The notes beneath the pieces are model-generated. The model was not told where the DNA came from, searched no databases, and worked only from the letters and a program-made list of their open reading frames with translations. A stretch of 64,000 nt of DNA from Rotaria socialis (lineage: Eukaryota > Rotifera > Eurotatoria > Philodinida > Philodinidae), in the NCBI GenBank assembly GCA_905331475.1, contig CAJNYU010001570.1, positions 248,001 through 312,000 of the forward strand, read 5' to 3'. The translations under genes and the position numbers were made by a program. Positions 39,338 to 52,700 of this stretch are shown piece after piece; position 1 is the first letter of the stretch; each line of letters begins with the position of its first letter.

Positions 39338-42300
39338 ATGAAGTTGAATTTACTTGATCAATGTTTGGCGTTTCTCATATCTCTTGCATTGATTCAATGT
39401 GAGAATCAAGAACAAAATGTGCTCGCAACGAATATACCAGTTCCAATGCTTGGTCATAATGTTCTTCAAAAAGGTCGCATCATATCGAAGCCTGTAAGTC
39501 ATCTATTTATTATTTTTATTAATTCATTTTATTTTTCTTCCAGTTTGTTCAATCAAAACCGGCTGATCAAGTTCAAACGTCTGAATTGAAAATCGATAAT
39601 AAAAACCGAAATAAGCCGAAATATGTTTCTAATGGTGATATTCTTCTTCCGACTGAAGAAACCCAATTTTCTGGTTCAAAACGGTAAACTCATTGAAAAC
39701 ATTTATATTGATTGCTGAAGAGAATCTTTGTTTTTGTTTTCATTTATGAATTTGATTTCTCATAAATAGATTTAAACGAAAAATAATTCCTGAAACGAAT
39801 ATTTATGGTGTTAGCAATCGATGGCCCCGTGGAATTGTACCCTATGAATTTATTTCTGGAATAAGTAATTTGTTTTCCGTGTGAATGATTTCATAATTTA
39901 TTTTTATCATAAAATAGATTATCGTGTACAACAAAATGTTTTGAATGCAATTCAACATTGGCATCAACGTACATGTATTCGTTTTGAACCTTACAATCCA
40001 TCGCGTCATTGGAATATTGGTGCAAAGATTATCGTGAAAGATACTGGATCTGGGTTTGTTTATGGATTTATAATTGCAACTAATTTTTATATTTATTTAA
40101 AGATGTGCAACCTTTGTTGGTTATCAGCCATCTTCAAATGGATATTTGTCAGCTTATTCTCTTTATTTGCCAATGGAATGTCCGCTCGGTTCAGCTATTC
40201 ACGAATTAGGACATGTTGTTGGTTTTTATCATGAAATGGCTCGTGTAGATCGTGATCAAGAAATAAATATCAATTTTAATTTAATCTTAGGAAGCGAAAT
40301 AAGACAATATGATCTAATGTCAAGTTCAATACATAGTTATTATGGACAACCGTATGATCTTGGTTCTATAATGCATTACTATCCTACAGTAAGTACGATT
40401 ATGTATTATTTGTTTATTCGAAATTGATTCCTATAATAATTAATATTAGCATTTTATGGAAGCTCGTGATAATCGTCGTACATTTCTTATGGGTCAACGT
40501 ATAGCTTTATCATATCTAGATACTAAATTAGCAAACTTAGGTTATCGTTGTGGTGATAATTGTATACCGAAACCTGTATGTGAAAATGAAGGTTATATTA
40601 ATCAATATTGTCAATGTACATGTCCAGATGGTTTCTATGGTGATCAATGTAATCTACTTGAAGGATATTTAAGTACAATTCATTTTATTTGTTTAAACTC
40701 TGAAAAATGATTTGATGTATTATATTTATTTCTATTCTTTTTTTTTTATACAAGCAACTCCCGGGCTTCTTCCAGAAATTAAGCAAAATGTTCATTCGAA
40801 GGAAATTGACAAACCACAAACATTGCCAATATCATTATCAAAGAAATTGATGAATGATGCTCTGAGTAAATCAAGAGTTTGTTTTACATTCTATTTTATA
40901 TATTGTACTGTATTTTTGTTTTCAGCAAATACTGGTATTCGATGGCTTGAGTGGAGTGATTGGTCTAATTGCAGTGAATCTTGTGGTAGTGGTGTTCGAG
41001 TTCGTACTCGTCTATGTTCTAACACAATTGTAGACGGTAATAAAGAGCCATGTTCATTCTTGCGAGGTAGTTCATTCGAAATGGAATCATGTCTAAATCC
41101 ACCATGCACACGTATGAATAACTGAAATCTTTTACATTTGAAATATTCTTCAAATTCTTATTTTGATTAGAAACTGATATAATTATGAGTTGTACCTTCG
41201 ATATTGTTGGCGAATTATGTCCGATAAGAATTAATAATAAATGGCAAATTCAAGAAGGTATGCAAACAGATCATATTCGACCGATTGTTGATCATACACG
41301 TGGAGGTAACATGAGAATTTTATTATTCTTGTTCTTAAAATCATGTTTTATTTTGATTCAATAGATGGAAAATATCTTGTTATTGTTGGAACTAAAAATA
41401 GATCAGATGATTCAAACAAAATTCAATTAGGTCCATTTACTCATTCGAAATTATCTAATGAAAACAATCATTGCTTACAATTTTGGTATTCCATATATGG
41501 GCAAGGTATTGGTAAACTTAGAATTATTTATAACAAAACAGATACAACTCAGGATGATTATTCATTTACATTCAACTGGAAAGATCAAGGTAAATTCAAT
41601 GAGATAGAAATAAAAACGGTTTGCCCGATTGACTGAGTCATCGAATAAAAGAGCGATAATTTGGTGAACTCTATCAAGTCTGGTATGTTTAATTCAAATG
41701 AAAGTAACGTAAATGTCTCGAAAAAATTTGAATTAGAAAGTGAGTTAGTTGTTTCTGACGAGACACGATCATTGGATGAAGTAAAACGGTGATTAGGATT
41801 AGTGATAATTGAAAAACTTTTATTAGCATAGCTTTATTCTCGTTTTAACACAACATCATTTGCTCGATAGAGTTCATCAAGTCACATTGACTGGCTAACT
41901 TCTGTTACGTCGCAGGAACTCTCAACTATTTTATTTTTTAAATTTTTTGTAGACAAAAACTGGAAACAAATTCAACGAACGATTTTCAATGTTAATGCTT
42001 ATGAAATTGCTTTTGGATATGAGCCAATAACATCGGAATATAATTATATTGCAATCGACGACATTAGCATTATAAATGGAGCGTGCAGTATGTATTCTAA
42101 TAGAAAATTCAAAATTATTTTACTCTTTATTTTAATAGTACCAAAAAAAATTAATAATCAACGCCGTCGTAAACGACATCAAGCCACTGCCGGTATGAGT
42201 GTGTTTTATATGATATTTATTTTCAATAGTAAATATTATTATTTTAATAACGTAGGTTGTAGTCGTGTTATTGATTTGACACCGAAGAATACAGTTGTAT

Positions 42301-42682
42301 CAATAATATCTCCAAATTATCCAAATTTATATCCAATGAATGCTTTATGTTATTATTACATTCGAGCACCACAGTCTCTTCGAGTTATACTTCAATTTAC
42401 AGATTTTAATATACCGACATATAATAGAAATAGTTGTGATGATTCAGTTGAAATTCGCTACTATCATCTTGGTATATTTATTGATTTAAAAATTTTTTTA
42501 ATTAAATTAAATTTTGAAACATTTTTTCTATAGGACAACCAGGTCCAACCTACTGTGGGACAGGCGCTAATTCGAATAATTTACAATTTGTTAGTTCAAA
42601 AAATTATATAATGATTGTTTTTCGATCAGATCAAAATACTGCTGGACGCGGCTTTCGTGCACAAGCGATACTCGCTAAGTAG
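39338..42682 (+). CDS. Secreted astacin metalloprotease with EGF, TSP1, MAM and CUB domains (14 exons)
   Basis: A zinc endopeptidase of the astacin/BMP1/meprin family. Exons: 39338-39493, 39544-39683, 39770-39864, 39918-40053, 40103-40388, 40450-40672, 40755-40865, 40926-41111, 41171-41305, 41365-41589, 41953-42087, 42139-42192, 42256-42471, 42534-42682; 748 aa. In order: signal peptide (LLDQCLAFLISLALIQC); propeptide ending in a basic site (SKRFKRK); catalytic domain starting near NRWPRGIVPYEF with HELGHVVGFYHE (three zinc His and the catalytic Glu) and the Met-turn SIMHYYP; an EGF-like module (CQCTCPDGFYGDQC); a thrombospondin type 1 repeat (WSDWSNCSESCGSGVRVR); a MAM-type domain (CTFDIVGELC to YIAIDDISI); a basic furin-like linker (RRRKR); and a CUB domain (CSRVIDLTPKN, ISPNYPNLYP, TYCG). 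The order resembles nematode astacins with TSP1/CUB tails, plus MAM as in meprins. Confidence 0.93.
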
Positions 42683-44198
42683 ATTTTGCTTTGTTTTTCT
42701 TCTGTTGTTATGATTGTTAATTTATTATGAATAATAAAAATAACGAATCAAGTGTCAATCAAAATTCTATTTCTTTTGATAAAAAAAAAAGTTGATGAAA
42801 AGTAACTTTTGTGTATATTATGATGATTGACTATTGCCTTCCTGAAACGTAATTAGCAACTTCAAAAAGAAAAGAAAAAGCCCATAGAACATCAAGTAGT
42901 TGGAGGCTTTATTTATGCTTTGATGGTAATTAGAAAAGAAAAAGACGAAGAAAAAAGAAAGAAACAGGGGGCAAACGTGTAGGCATATTTTCATTTTCGT
43001 AATGGACATCAATAATCATCACATTATTCGAAAAAAAATCATTCTACTGATGTACAACATCATGTGAATTGAATATCAATGGATAACGGCAGGTATTCGT
43101 TTTAATTATTTGAATTTGAAAAATAAAACTTACATTTAGTTCATTGAAATGATATTTAATTCTAGTTTTATTTTAAATTCGATGACCTTTTCTTTAGTTA
43201 ATTCATCTTCTTTCATTAATTTGATAACATATTTATCGTTCAGAATTTTAACGTCATATAGGGAACTTGAAAAAATGTTCAATAGAAGATTATCCTTCAC
43301 ATGGCAAATTGAAGGTCATCCCCTACTTTTGCTTTTGTAAACAATTATGCATCATTTATTTGAAATTACTCTATCAGTGATAATGAATAGGTTACTTTTT
43401 ATATTCAGCGAAAACAACTCTTTATTAGATCAGTTTTACTGTTGTATGATAATATTTAAAGAATCGTTTTTTAGAAAAAATTAAAAACTTTCTATATCAA
43501 AGGAGAAAATATAAAAAAGGTTTATGTTTAAAATAATAGTCAGATGTTGAGAAAACAAAAATACACATCTTTTTAATCATGTATGGCATTATAATTAAAA
43601 TAGGCACTTACGCTTTTCTGAGTAGCAAAACAAGACGACTTAAAAACATGTTATTCTAATGCCCGTCGACGAACTAAATGGATACTTATGTATCCTCAAA
43701 CAAAACAAAAACATTATTAGCCATTTTATATTCAATTCATCAATAATAGAAATATTGGCTATTTTATTAATTATTTCTAAATGAGACCCGAAAAATAAAA
43801 TATTCTTATCATCGTATCCATTTGATCGATTGAAAATAAATCTGAACTGTGCTTTAAACATATTGTAGAAGAAAGTTATTCTTCATCAGTGACGCTAAGC
43901 GTAATAAAAGTATGCAACTCTCTATTTCTTTTTAGCTATTGTTTTTTTCGTTTCATTAAAAATAAATAAATATTAGTAATGAAATACATTCTAAAACACA
44001 TGAAATTTGCGCAGGTATGTGCACGATAATTCGATAATCAACAATATTATTCTTTTTCTTTCTTTTTTCATTTTTCTTTCTATTTTTTTTTTCAAGCACT
44101 GGCAGCAGTAAAAGCAACACTACTCTCTAAACAATGACACTCGAATACGATTGACGACTTCAGTAAAAATCGTAACAGCAACAAAAATAATTGTCACA
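42683..44198. other. Intergenic region, nothing recognised
   Basis: About 1.5 kb of AT-rich sequence between same-strand genes. It has only chance ORFs and T-rich tracts (44040-44095) just upstream of the next gene, which could include a splice acceptor for its 5' UTR. Confidence 0.45.
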
Positions 44199-45379
44199 AT
44201 GCTTGTTCAACATTTTCTTCCTTCATCTAATGCTACGACAAGCTTTGATTCGTCTTTTTCTCCTTGTTCTCCCTCTACTATTACTTCGTCGTTGATGAAA
44301 AATCAAAACGCGTCTATTCTTTCTCCATTCTTTAATTCCGAATCAACAGGCTTTCAACCAACAATAGATCAAAATATTCGGTTTGGTCGTAGTGAAAAAA
44401 TAAAAACACACTTATCAGCTTGGCCAAGCAAATTAACATCAGTTATGGAAATTCATCGACAACGTTTTTCACAACTTAATCCAAGATTTAAACAGCAACG
44501 TGCAACGGCTACACTTCTTCAATCTGTTCAACAACCAGTTGTATGCCCAGCGATTCTTCCATCAACAACACGTCCTCAACATCGCCAACAACCACGTTCG
44601 AAACAAAATCAACAAACACATTTTCCACCCGCACAATCAAATCGACGACCGAATACAGCTCAACTTAAACAACAACAGCAACAACAACAGTCATTGTCAG
44701 AATCTAATCGTCAGTACATAACATTGACCAATTTAACAAAAATTTTACATGTTCTTCAAACACAAGTCAGAACAAATGATAATGAAACATCCACGGATAT
44801 GAGTACATCAACATCAAATAGTGCTAAACAGCGTGTTCAGCAGCATTTACAGAATACAGCAACACGATGGTGGAAACCAATTCGATCATCAGATTGTCAA
44901 ACACAAATACAAGCACCTTCTTCAATATATACATACGGAACATCTGTTACATCAACAAACGTACCATCAACAGATCTGGTTCAACAACATCGACATGAAC
45001 CAGATAGTTTCCCATTAATTGTATGGATGCAAAAATCTTACTTTCTCCTTAAAGATTGAGTTATTTTTATTTTCTATAGACAATTGTTTCAAATTCGACT
45101 CGACAATTTCAAATGCCTTCAAATAATGGTAATGAAACTTTTAAATATGATGAATCAGAATCATCAACTGAAATTCAAACATCAACAATTATACCATCAA
45201 TTATTCAACCACCTGCAACAGCAGTTAATTCAAAACGTATACGACAAGAACCATTGATAATGCAACCACGCGGTATGCGTCTTCATTCATATGATCATCA
45301 TCATCATCATCATTATTATTATAAGAATCCGAATACTATGAATTTTTTACAGCAGCAACGTTTAATTCGTCAAACATAA
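44199..45379 (+). CDS. Gln/Ser/Thr-rich protein of unknown function (2 exons)
   Basis: Not recognised. Exons 44199-45020 and 45080-45379 join in frame to 373 aa. Mostly low-complexity: Ser/Thr-rich at the N-terminus, a Gln-rich middle with a run of seven Gln, and a late His6-Tyr3 run (SYDHHHHHHYYYKN). One better-structured patch is RSEKIKTHLSAWPSKL, with a second around QYITLTNLTKILHVLQ. No signal peptide or membrane span after the chosen ATG. The frame is open upstream without an ATG. Composition suggests a nuclear or RNA-binding disordered protein, but this is a guess. Host-like codon use and a clean 59-bp intron support it being real. Confidence 0.6.
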
Positions 45380-45733
45380 TCAGAACTAAAGAGAACTAAA
45401 TTTTTTTTTACTATTTTTATTCTTATTTTATATTTCTTTTGAGTTTTTTTTGACAACAATCAACATGAATGAACATTTTATTTTATTGTTTTACGATGTT
45501 TAATTTTTCATCTTTCTTTTGTATTGTGAAATTATAATTCTTTTTCTACAAAACGAAAGTTACTAATAAATTTCAATTAAATTTATTCGATGAAAAGTAT
45601 ATTGATTTATCTTCATTTTTATTTATTTATTGAAAAAAAAAATTCAATTTCTTTCAATATCTTTTAAATACTAAGATTCTCCAGCCTAGCCTAATTTTAA
45701 TATGTATATGTTGGGGCAAAAATTTAAATTCTA

Positions 45734-45765
45734 CTAGTAGAGATTAAAATTTTAATCTCCACTAG
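45734..45765. repeat. Near-perfect 32-bp palindrome
   Basis: Two 16-bp arms with one mismatch and no spacer (CTAGTAGAGATTAAAA against its complement). It lies in gene-free sequence about 355 bp after the Gln-rich gene. It could be a remnant of a small fold-back element. Confidence 0.7.
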
Positions 45766-47473
45766 GGCAAATTAAAAAATTGTTGTAGTATTTATATAAT
45801 TCTCGATTTTCCGTAATAATAAGAAATGTGCTATTTGTGTGATGGTGTGAATGGACGTGAGTCGACATGTAGGTGTGGACGGATGTAAATCCGTTGCAAT
45901 CAAACTCGCATCCTCATTCACACTTATGTTGTTCATTCAAACTGACTTAGTAAAACTACACCCAGACAGATAAGAAACGTGTGCATAAACATTCCCGTTC
46001 AGACTTCAGGACGAATATTTACTTTTACCTATTTCAGAAAGATCGAAAATTATATAAAAACTACGAAAAAATTTTAATTTCTACTCCAACATATTCATGT
46101 ACAAGTATTGAAATGCAGTATTATTTTTCTCTTTGTATTAGTACAAACGAAAATGAGAAGTTAAACAAAACAATGAAAAAAGCATCATAACGATAAAAGT
46201 AATATTTTAAGGTTTCAACTAGCAAATCAAATTTTCCTAACACACTTTCAAATAGGTAATAATTAAAAGTTTTTTTCTTTTATTGAGAATCATATCCATG
46301 AGATTCCATACTCTAAAAATAGTCTATCAGTCATCATCAGTAGTCAATCATAGAAGAGACTGGCTTATTGGTTTCATACAATAAACATCGGCAGACAAGC
46401 GTGATTTATCGAAATAGTTCTATCGATGTATGCATAAATGAAGTACATGACTGAAACTTCTATCGTGATGTATTTATTATGGTCTAGCTACCCAAGTCAA
46501 TATTTTATTCGCTACAAAATTATTTTAAATTTCAACTTGATAAATCAAGTCTATTTGAAGTTATCTTGATATGATGTGTCAAAATATAGATGTCTGATTA
46601 TGTTACAGTTCATTGAGAGAATTTTCGAGTTGCTTTTAAAATATAGTCAACATGCTCTAGTAAAACTTAATAGACTTGGTTTTTCAATTTTTGTCACAGT
46701 GTGCATTCTTCAAGAACTTTTATAGTAATCCACACAAAAATCACGTAGTAGTAAACCACAAAAGTTAGCTTTTCGGGAGACTATAACAGAAAAATGGAAA
46801 AAAAGATTCTATTTAATTGTAGAGATAACACTTTGTCATAATTCTGATAGCGGACTCAACTTTCTAGTGTTCAAAATGACAAATAAATGTGAAATACAAT
46901 ACAATATCAAGATCAAAACCTTCATTATTAGAAAACATGGAAATATATTTATATATTGTAATTCAATCCGTGTCCTTCTATTATCTGATATATAGAGATT
47001 TTTTGAAAAATTTTTTCATAGATTACTAATTAGAGTGATCCACATGAGAAACTATCGAATCTTGTAAAACAAGTGTTTTCTGTTATTATTTATAAATATT
47101 AAGTGCACCTAGATATCAAAGAGTCATTAATTAAAAATCACTTTTAAACTCATCTCAACTGATAAGCAACATTTCGAAGGAATGGTCTCATATTATCGAA
47201 AACATTTCAAAAGGTATTGTATTCATAATGATTAAGAACCTTAAATGATTTTCAAAAGCTATTGTTTTTAAAGAAAAGTATATTTTTCTCTGTGTCAGAA
47301 CTCAAAAAAATGCACATAATATCTTCAAGTTTCCGGATAAAATTTAAAAAAAAAAGCTTTAATATAGTTGTGACAGTATACTTTATGCTATCTAACAATC
47401 AATGGAATTACAAATTCGGTACTTTTGATAAAATGTTAACGGTTTTCAGGGGGGCTTCAGTTTCGGAAGTGTA

Positions 47474-47759
47474 CCCAGGTCGAACATACACGGTCGTATA
47501 CGACGGTAAATCGCCGTATTTGGCCGTATTACATGGCTCCGTATTACGATCGTAAATCTCCGTGCCGTATACGGCGAAATACGGCGCTTTACGGTCGTTT
47601 TTGATCGTATTTCACCGTATTACGACACGGAGATTTACGATCGTAATACGGAGCCATGTAATACGGCCAAATACGGCGATTTACCGTCGTATACGGCAGA
47701 AAACGGCCGTATACGGCCCGTATTTCACCGTATACGGACGTCGTAAAGCTCGTCCTGGG
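47474..47759. mobile_element. Fold-back element with perfect 70-bp arms built from TACGG words
   Basis: A 286-bp element. Outer ends are CCCAGGTCGAAC and, read inward from the right, CCCAGGACGAGC. Both are flanked by TA (47472-47473 and 47760-47761), compatible with a TA target duplication as in Tc1/mariner or PIF-type elements. Inside, 47495-47564 and 47626-47695 are exact reverse complements over 70 bp, separated by 61 bp. The whole body is made of the words CCGTAT, TACGGC and ATACGG in both orientations, making it locally GC-rich in AT-rich DNA. There is no transposase; ORFs crossing it are by-products of the repeat. Confidence 0.85.
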
Positions 47760-48231
47760 TATATCTCTATCTATGCAAATATGAACAATATTGCTAGGTT
47801 GCTGCTGCATAAATTGATCATTTACTATACCATGTTTCCTTAGAATTTATTTTTAAAATCTATTATTTTATCTGTCATGTGACCAATGAAGTCTTACAGT
47901 AGCATACACGCGTTTTTGAATGTCATTTTGACTGAAGATGTCACTATTTGTTATCAAACATTAATACAAAAAGCTCTCAATTATTAAGGTTTATTATATT
48001 CTTAATGTATTCGTCTATTTTTAAAAAAATCAAAAAAATATTTCGTATGACAAGTGTTGATCAGTCAAATTCTGAATGGTTAGACATTAATGACTAATCC
48101 TGATGTTATTTTCTTTCTTTCATTCTTTGTAACTGTCGCAATCGTAGCTTTACAAGAAAAACTTAACTAGTACATTTTCAAGTCAAATCTCACTTTTTCT
48201 CTTGCGTTATATTCTTCGACTTTATTAAATA

Positions 48232-49322
48232 ATGTCTGCTACAAATGATCTTGGTCAATGGTTTAAAAGTGTTCCACCAATAACTCGCGCATGGTTTACG
48301 GCGTCTATTGTTGTTCCCGTTGCAGCACGTATGGGCCTAGTTCGACCTCAAAATCTTGTTCTCTTCGTTCAACCGATTATTCAACATTTTCAAGTATACC
48401 AGTTTTTTTATTTAGTCTCCAGAAAAATTCATTCAGATTTATCTTATAGATTTGGCGATTACTTACAGCAGTATTGTTCTTTCCGATGGGCTTTAATTAT
48501 TTGATTAATCTGTATTTTATTTATCAATACAGTTCACGTCTAGAAACAAGTATGATGAATAAAGAAAACGATATCCTTTGTATTTTGATTTCATTATAAT
48601 TTATATTTTTTTCTAATCAAGGCACTTTTAACGGTAAACCAGCTGATTATATTTTCTGTCTATTCTTTCTATGGATTTGTAATGTGATTGTTGGTAGTAT
48701 TCTCTCAATATATGTAAGTAACTTTTGAATATGAAATAACTTGAAAAAATTAATTTCTTTCTTTATTTAAAAGATATTAATGGATGCTATGATATTAAGT
48801 GTTATGTATATTTGGTGTCAATTAAATAAAGAAGTTATGATGTCATTTTGGTTTGGTATGCAGTTTAAAGCAATGTATATGCCATGGGTTATTATGTTAT
48901 TTAATTGGATTATTTCAGGATCGTAAGTTTTAATAGATTTATTTCTATATCAGAATTTCTTATTGAGTTTTATTTTATTCAGATTTTTAGTGCAATTATG
49001 TGGAATTATTATTGGGCATCTTTACTTTTTTCTTGTATTTAAGTATCCACAAGATTTTGGTGGTGCACGCTTATTATATACACCAAGTTTTCTGTATGTG
49101 TACTTTTAAAAAAAATATTATCATGAAATAGATATTTGACATATTGTTTTTGAATTTTATTCATTCGTTTCTAGTTATCGTTATTTTCCAAATCAACAAA
49201 CAGGCATTAGTGGCTTTGGTACAGCACCCATACCTCGTCGTCAACCAGACGCTCAAGATAACGGAGGAAATCGTGGCCCAAATATATTCGGTGGTCGTGG
49301 TTATGTTCTTGGTGACAATTAG
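48232..49322 (+). CDS. DERL1: Derlin-1
   Basis: Rhomboid-like pseudoprotease that helps move misfolded proteins out of the ER in ERAD, recruiting p97/VCP. Exons 48232-48393, 48450-48549, 48622-48713, 48774-48922, 48983-49093 and 49175-49322 give 253 aa (human 251). N-terminus MSATNDLGQWFKSVPPITRA, then VPVAARMGLVRPQNLVL and IWRLLTAVLFFPMGFNYLI with the Derlin WR motif. Further on are STFNGKPADYIFC, several membrane spans and the cytosolic tail TGISGFGTAPIPRR. It ends in an SHP-type p97-binding box (FGGRGYVLGDN, compare FRLGDQ in human DERL1). The tail identifies Derlin-1 rather than Derlin-2/3. Confidence 0.96.
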
Positions 49323-49740
49323 AAAATTCTTAACTTCGTTTTTTCATTTTAACCGATTGTTTTTGCTTGTGTTTATTTCGTTTACTTATTTGTAAAAATA
49401 AAACAGAAAAAACAACAAAATAATTGATACATAAATATCGATTATTCCTGTTGTTTACTCTTATTTTATAAGTCTAGAATAATTTCAAATATATCACAAT
49501 TGATCTATTTGTATGTTTGTTTCTATTTTCTCCGCCTCATGGTTGATGTGTTTTGTTTTTTTACCTTCTTTTCGTTTTCTTCTCTTTTTTGTTGAACATT
49601 CATTTTGACGGTTATATTTATTTTAGCAAATGATTATCAATCGACAAAAAAGATGATGGAGTCAAATATGGATATTATTTTCTTTTCTTTTTTTGTTCAA
49701 TAAACTCTTATTCAAGATTAATATTATTATAAAAAAAATA

Positions 49741-52700
49741 ATGACACGTCATAAACGACGTCATTCATCTGATCGTTGTACTGATGATGAGCATTCACGT
49801 TCATCATATTATCATAAACCTCGACGACGTTCATCAATAAATAATGATACAAATAGTTCAAGTGACAGACAAAAAAATAGTCGATCAAGATCGACATCGT
49901 CATCAATAACATCATCCTCATCATCTACAGCATCCTCATCATCATCTCGATCAGATGGTTCTGCTCGACGAACGAATTCAAATCATCGGCGTTCTAGACG
50001 AAAATATGATAGAAAGCGACGAGACGATCATCATCATCGTCGTCGTCGACGAACAAGATCACGATCCAAAAGACGGTGAGTAAAAATTTGAATATTTAAA
50101 GAAAAAAAAAAGAATCATTCGAGATCATTATCATCATAAGCTTAACTTATAAAACATATGCCTCTTACCATTTTCTTCCTTATTAAAAGTGTTTATTCTC
50201 TTCTATAAAATGTTGAACTATAACATATATATATATATATTTCTTTTTTAAAGAGAACTAGGAGAAAGGTTAGACAAAGTAGAATATAATTAATGAATTT
50301 ACTTTTGCATTTGCATTGTTCACAATTTGAAATGTTGATTAAAAGAAAAATACATTGGGAGATATCGAATATCACTAATATAATAGTAACAATCTTTCTT
50401 TTAAAAATAGATAAAATTATTTTTAAGTAACTTTTCGTACTACGAACATGATCATGTATTGATATCCGACAATTGAGTTTCCTTATTGTTTCAGTTTTTA
50501 TGAGTCTTATCGACGTCTTACACTTGACTAATTAGTATATGATGGAATTGTATTTTTGACTTATTTCTATCTTATCTACTCAATACACATACAATTTTAG
50601 TACTTTTTAAAAGAAAAAAAATAACATCAAATAAATAAACTATCGAGTTATTCAGAGTATATTGTATAGTTTATTTCGTTTTTCTTCAGAGAAAACGTCT
50701 CTAATGCTCCTTATTATTCTTTTTAACAAGCATATGGTTGATGCCATTCTAATATATACAGCATATATTCATATGTAAACAGTTGTGATCAATATTTTAT
50801 CTAAGAACAGTTTGAGTCTATTTTTTCTTTCATATAAAATATGAACACTTGGTTTGTTGACCTGTGAAGTCGGCTGAAATTCTAGAATTATAATCTGATA
50901 CAATCCATCCTTTCTATAGTCTACCAAATCGGAACTAATTGTTACGTTTTGGAAATTTAATTTGGTTGCAACACCTTATTAATTGAGAGTACTTGAACAA
51001 ATTAATTCAATTTAAACAACAATACTCGAGCCGACGGTCAAATTAGTGTTTTCGAACTTAGATTGACTGACCGTAAAACGGTTTTTCGATGTAAAATAAT
51101 TGAATAGTAAATTTTATATTCACCTCATTGCAAAAGTTGATTGTCGCATGTTAATATCTTTGTGTATTATTGTAAGTTTTATTTATTACCTAAATTTTTG
51201 TTCCTGCCTGCATCATATCCCTAATAATCATATTTTGTTTTGTCATTATGAGTACATTGTGATTTTTATTCGAGCCTTTATTGTATGAAAAATTTGATTC
51301 AAAATTATATTGTTTTTTTCTGTTTAATTTACTGTTTCGTGCAAAACTTGCTATGTTCTTTATGAAAATAAAAGGAGCGAATGGCGAAAACTAGAAGGCT
51401 ACATTGATGCGGAATTCTTCAAGGTTTTGTATTTGAAAGATGAGAATGTTTCGATCCCAGTCAGACAGAGAAGAGTATTGTCAACATCTCTCAGACTCAA
51501 AACTAATAATCCTAGAAAACTACATGATGAAAGTATTGCATATGGTTATCTATGTTGAATTTTTGATTAAAAGTCTTTTTTGTGTTAATTATTTGCAAAA
51601 AATATTATTGTTCAAATATCTGCATCTTTTAAGAAGTTCTTCATAATTGAAATATAGTAAATGGAAGAAGTTGACCAAAAACTTCATCAATAGCGTGTTT
51701 AGAATTAATATCATTTTATTTTAAATCAAAATCAAAACAAAAAAAACAACTTTCTTCAAGACAAAGTTAATTTTTTGCCAAAAGAAACGAGCGATCTACT
51801 TAATGTTCCCAAAATACCTAAATATAGAAAATAACTATTGGATGTCTCTTCATAGGATACATACCATAAATTGATAGACAAAAGCAGTACTGCAATTAAG
51901 GAAAAGGCTACGTATTAATTGCGGGCAAAAATTAAGCCAATAACTGAAAAATGACCGCAGTTTGGAACGATTGAAATTTTATTTTCTTAATTTTATTGTG
52001 TTTCCAAACTGCGGTCACTTTTCAGCTAAGAAGCAATCAACAAACAAAATGATTGTTATATATATTAATTCATACAAGTAATACATGAACACAAAAAAAA
52101 TTACTCTTCGTCGCTACTATCTTTAGCATCCTTTAAAACATCTATATGTCGATGAAAAATACTTCGTTAGACTTTCTGGTATGCATAAAAATCTTTATCA
52201 AGAATATATTTGTTTTTTTCTAGCTTAAGCTTTTCTTGGTCTTGTGCGTTTCTGAGTCTGTTCTTACTCGATATAAATAATTCTTGTACAAAAGTGCTTT
52301 TTCTCCTTGTTGAGTTGCTGACCGAGTGAACTTAGTATTCATTGTGTCAAATGAAATATCACTCTTTCTCATCATTTTATATGTATCAATCATACAAAAA
52401 AATCATAATCAATTTCGAAATAACTAATCAATTGAAAATGACCGCACTTTGGAAACGCAATAGAAAAGAGACAATAAAATTTCAATCGTTCCAAACTGCG
52501 GTCATTTTTCAGTAATTGACTTAATTTTTGCCCGCAATTAGTAAGCTACGAAGGAAAAGACTTCACTAAAAGTCCCCCATGTGTTTTATGCATGATGAAT
52601 ACATTCGAACTTTTACACAAAGTGCAAAATAAACGCCCATTTACAATGCGTTGATCATGTAATTTTCTAGCTCCATTGTTTGTAAATTTTGTTTTGTATA

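Larger units (their letters stand above)
45380..48231. other. Gene-free region with fold-back DNA
   Basis: About 2.85 kb without a coding exon. It contains a 32-bp palindrome (45734-45765), the fold-back element (47474-47759) and AT-rich sequence. The end nearest 48232 holds the Derlin-1 promoter. Confidence 0.55.

Noticed and set aside
40866-40925. Reading through 40866-40925 as coding in the astacin gene
   Set aside because: The frame is open by chance, but a GTAAAT donor and TTTCAG acceptor remove a 60-bp hydrophobic insert just before the TSP1 domain and keep the frame.
47262-47843. ORFs across the fold-back element
   Set aside because: They are generated by TACGG words on both strands; the residues are repeats (VYGRF-like) with no homology or splice logic.
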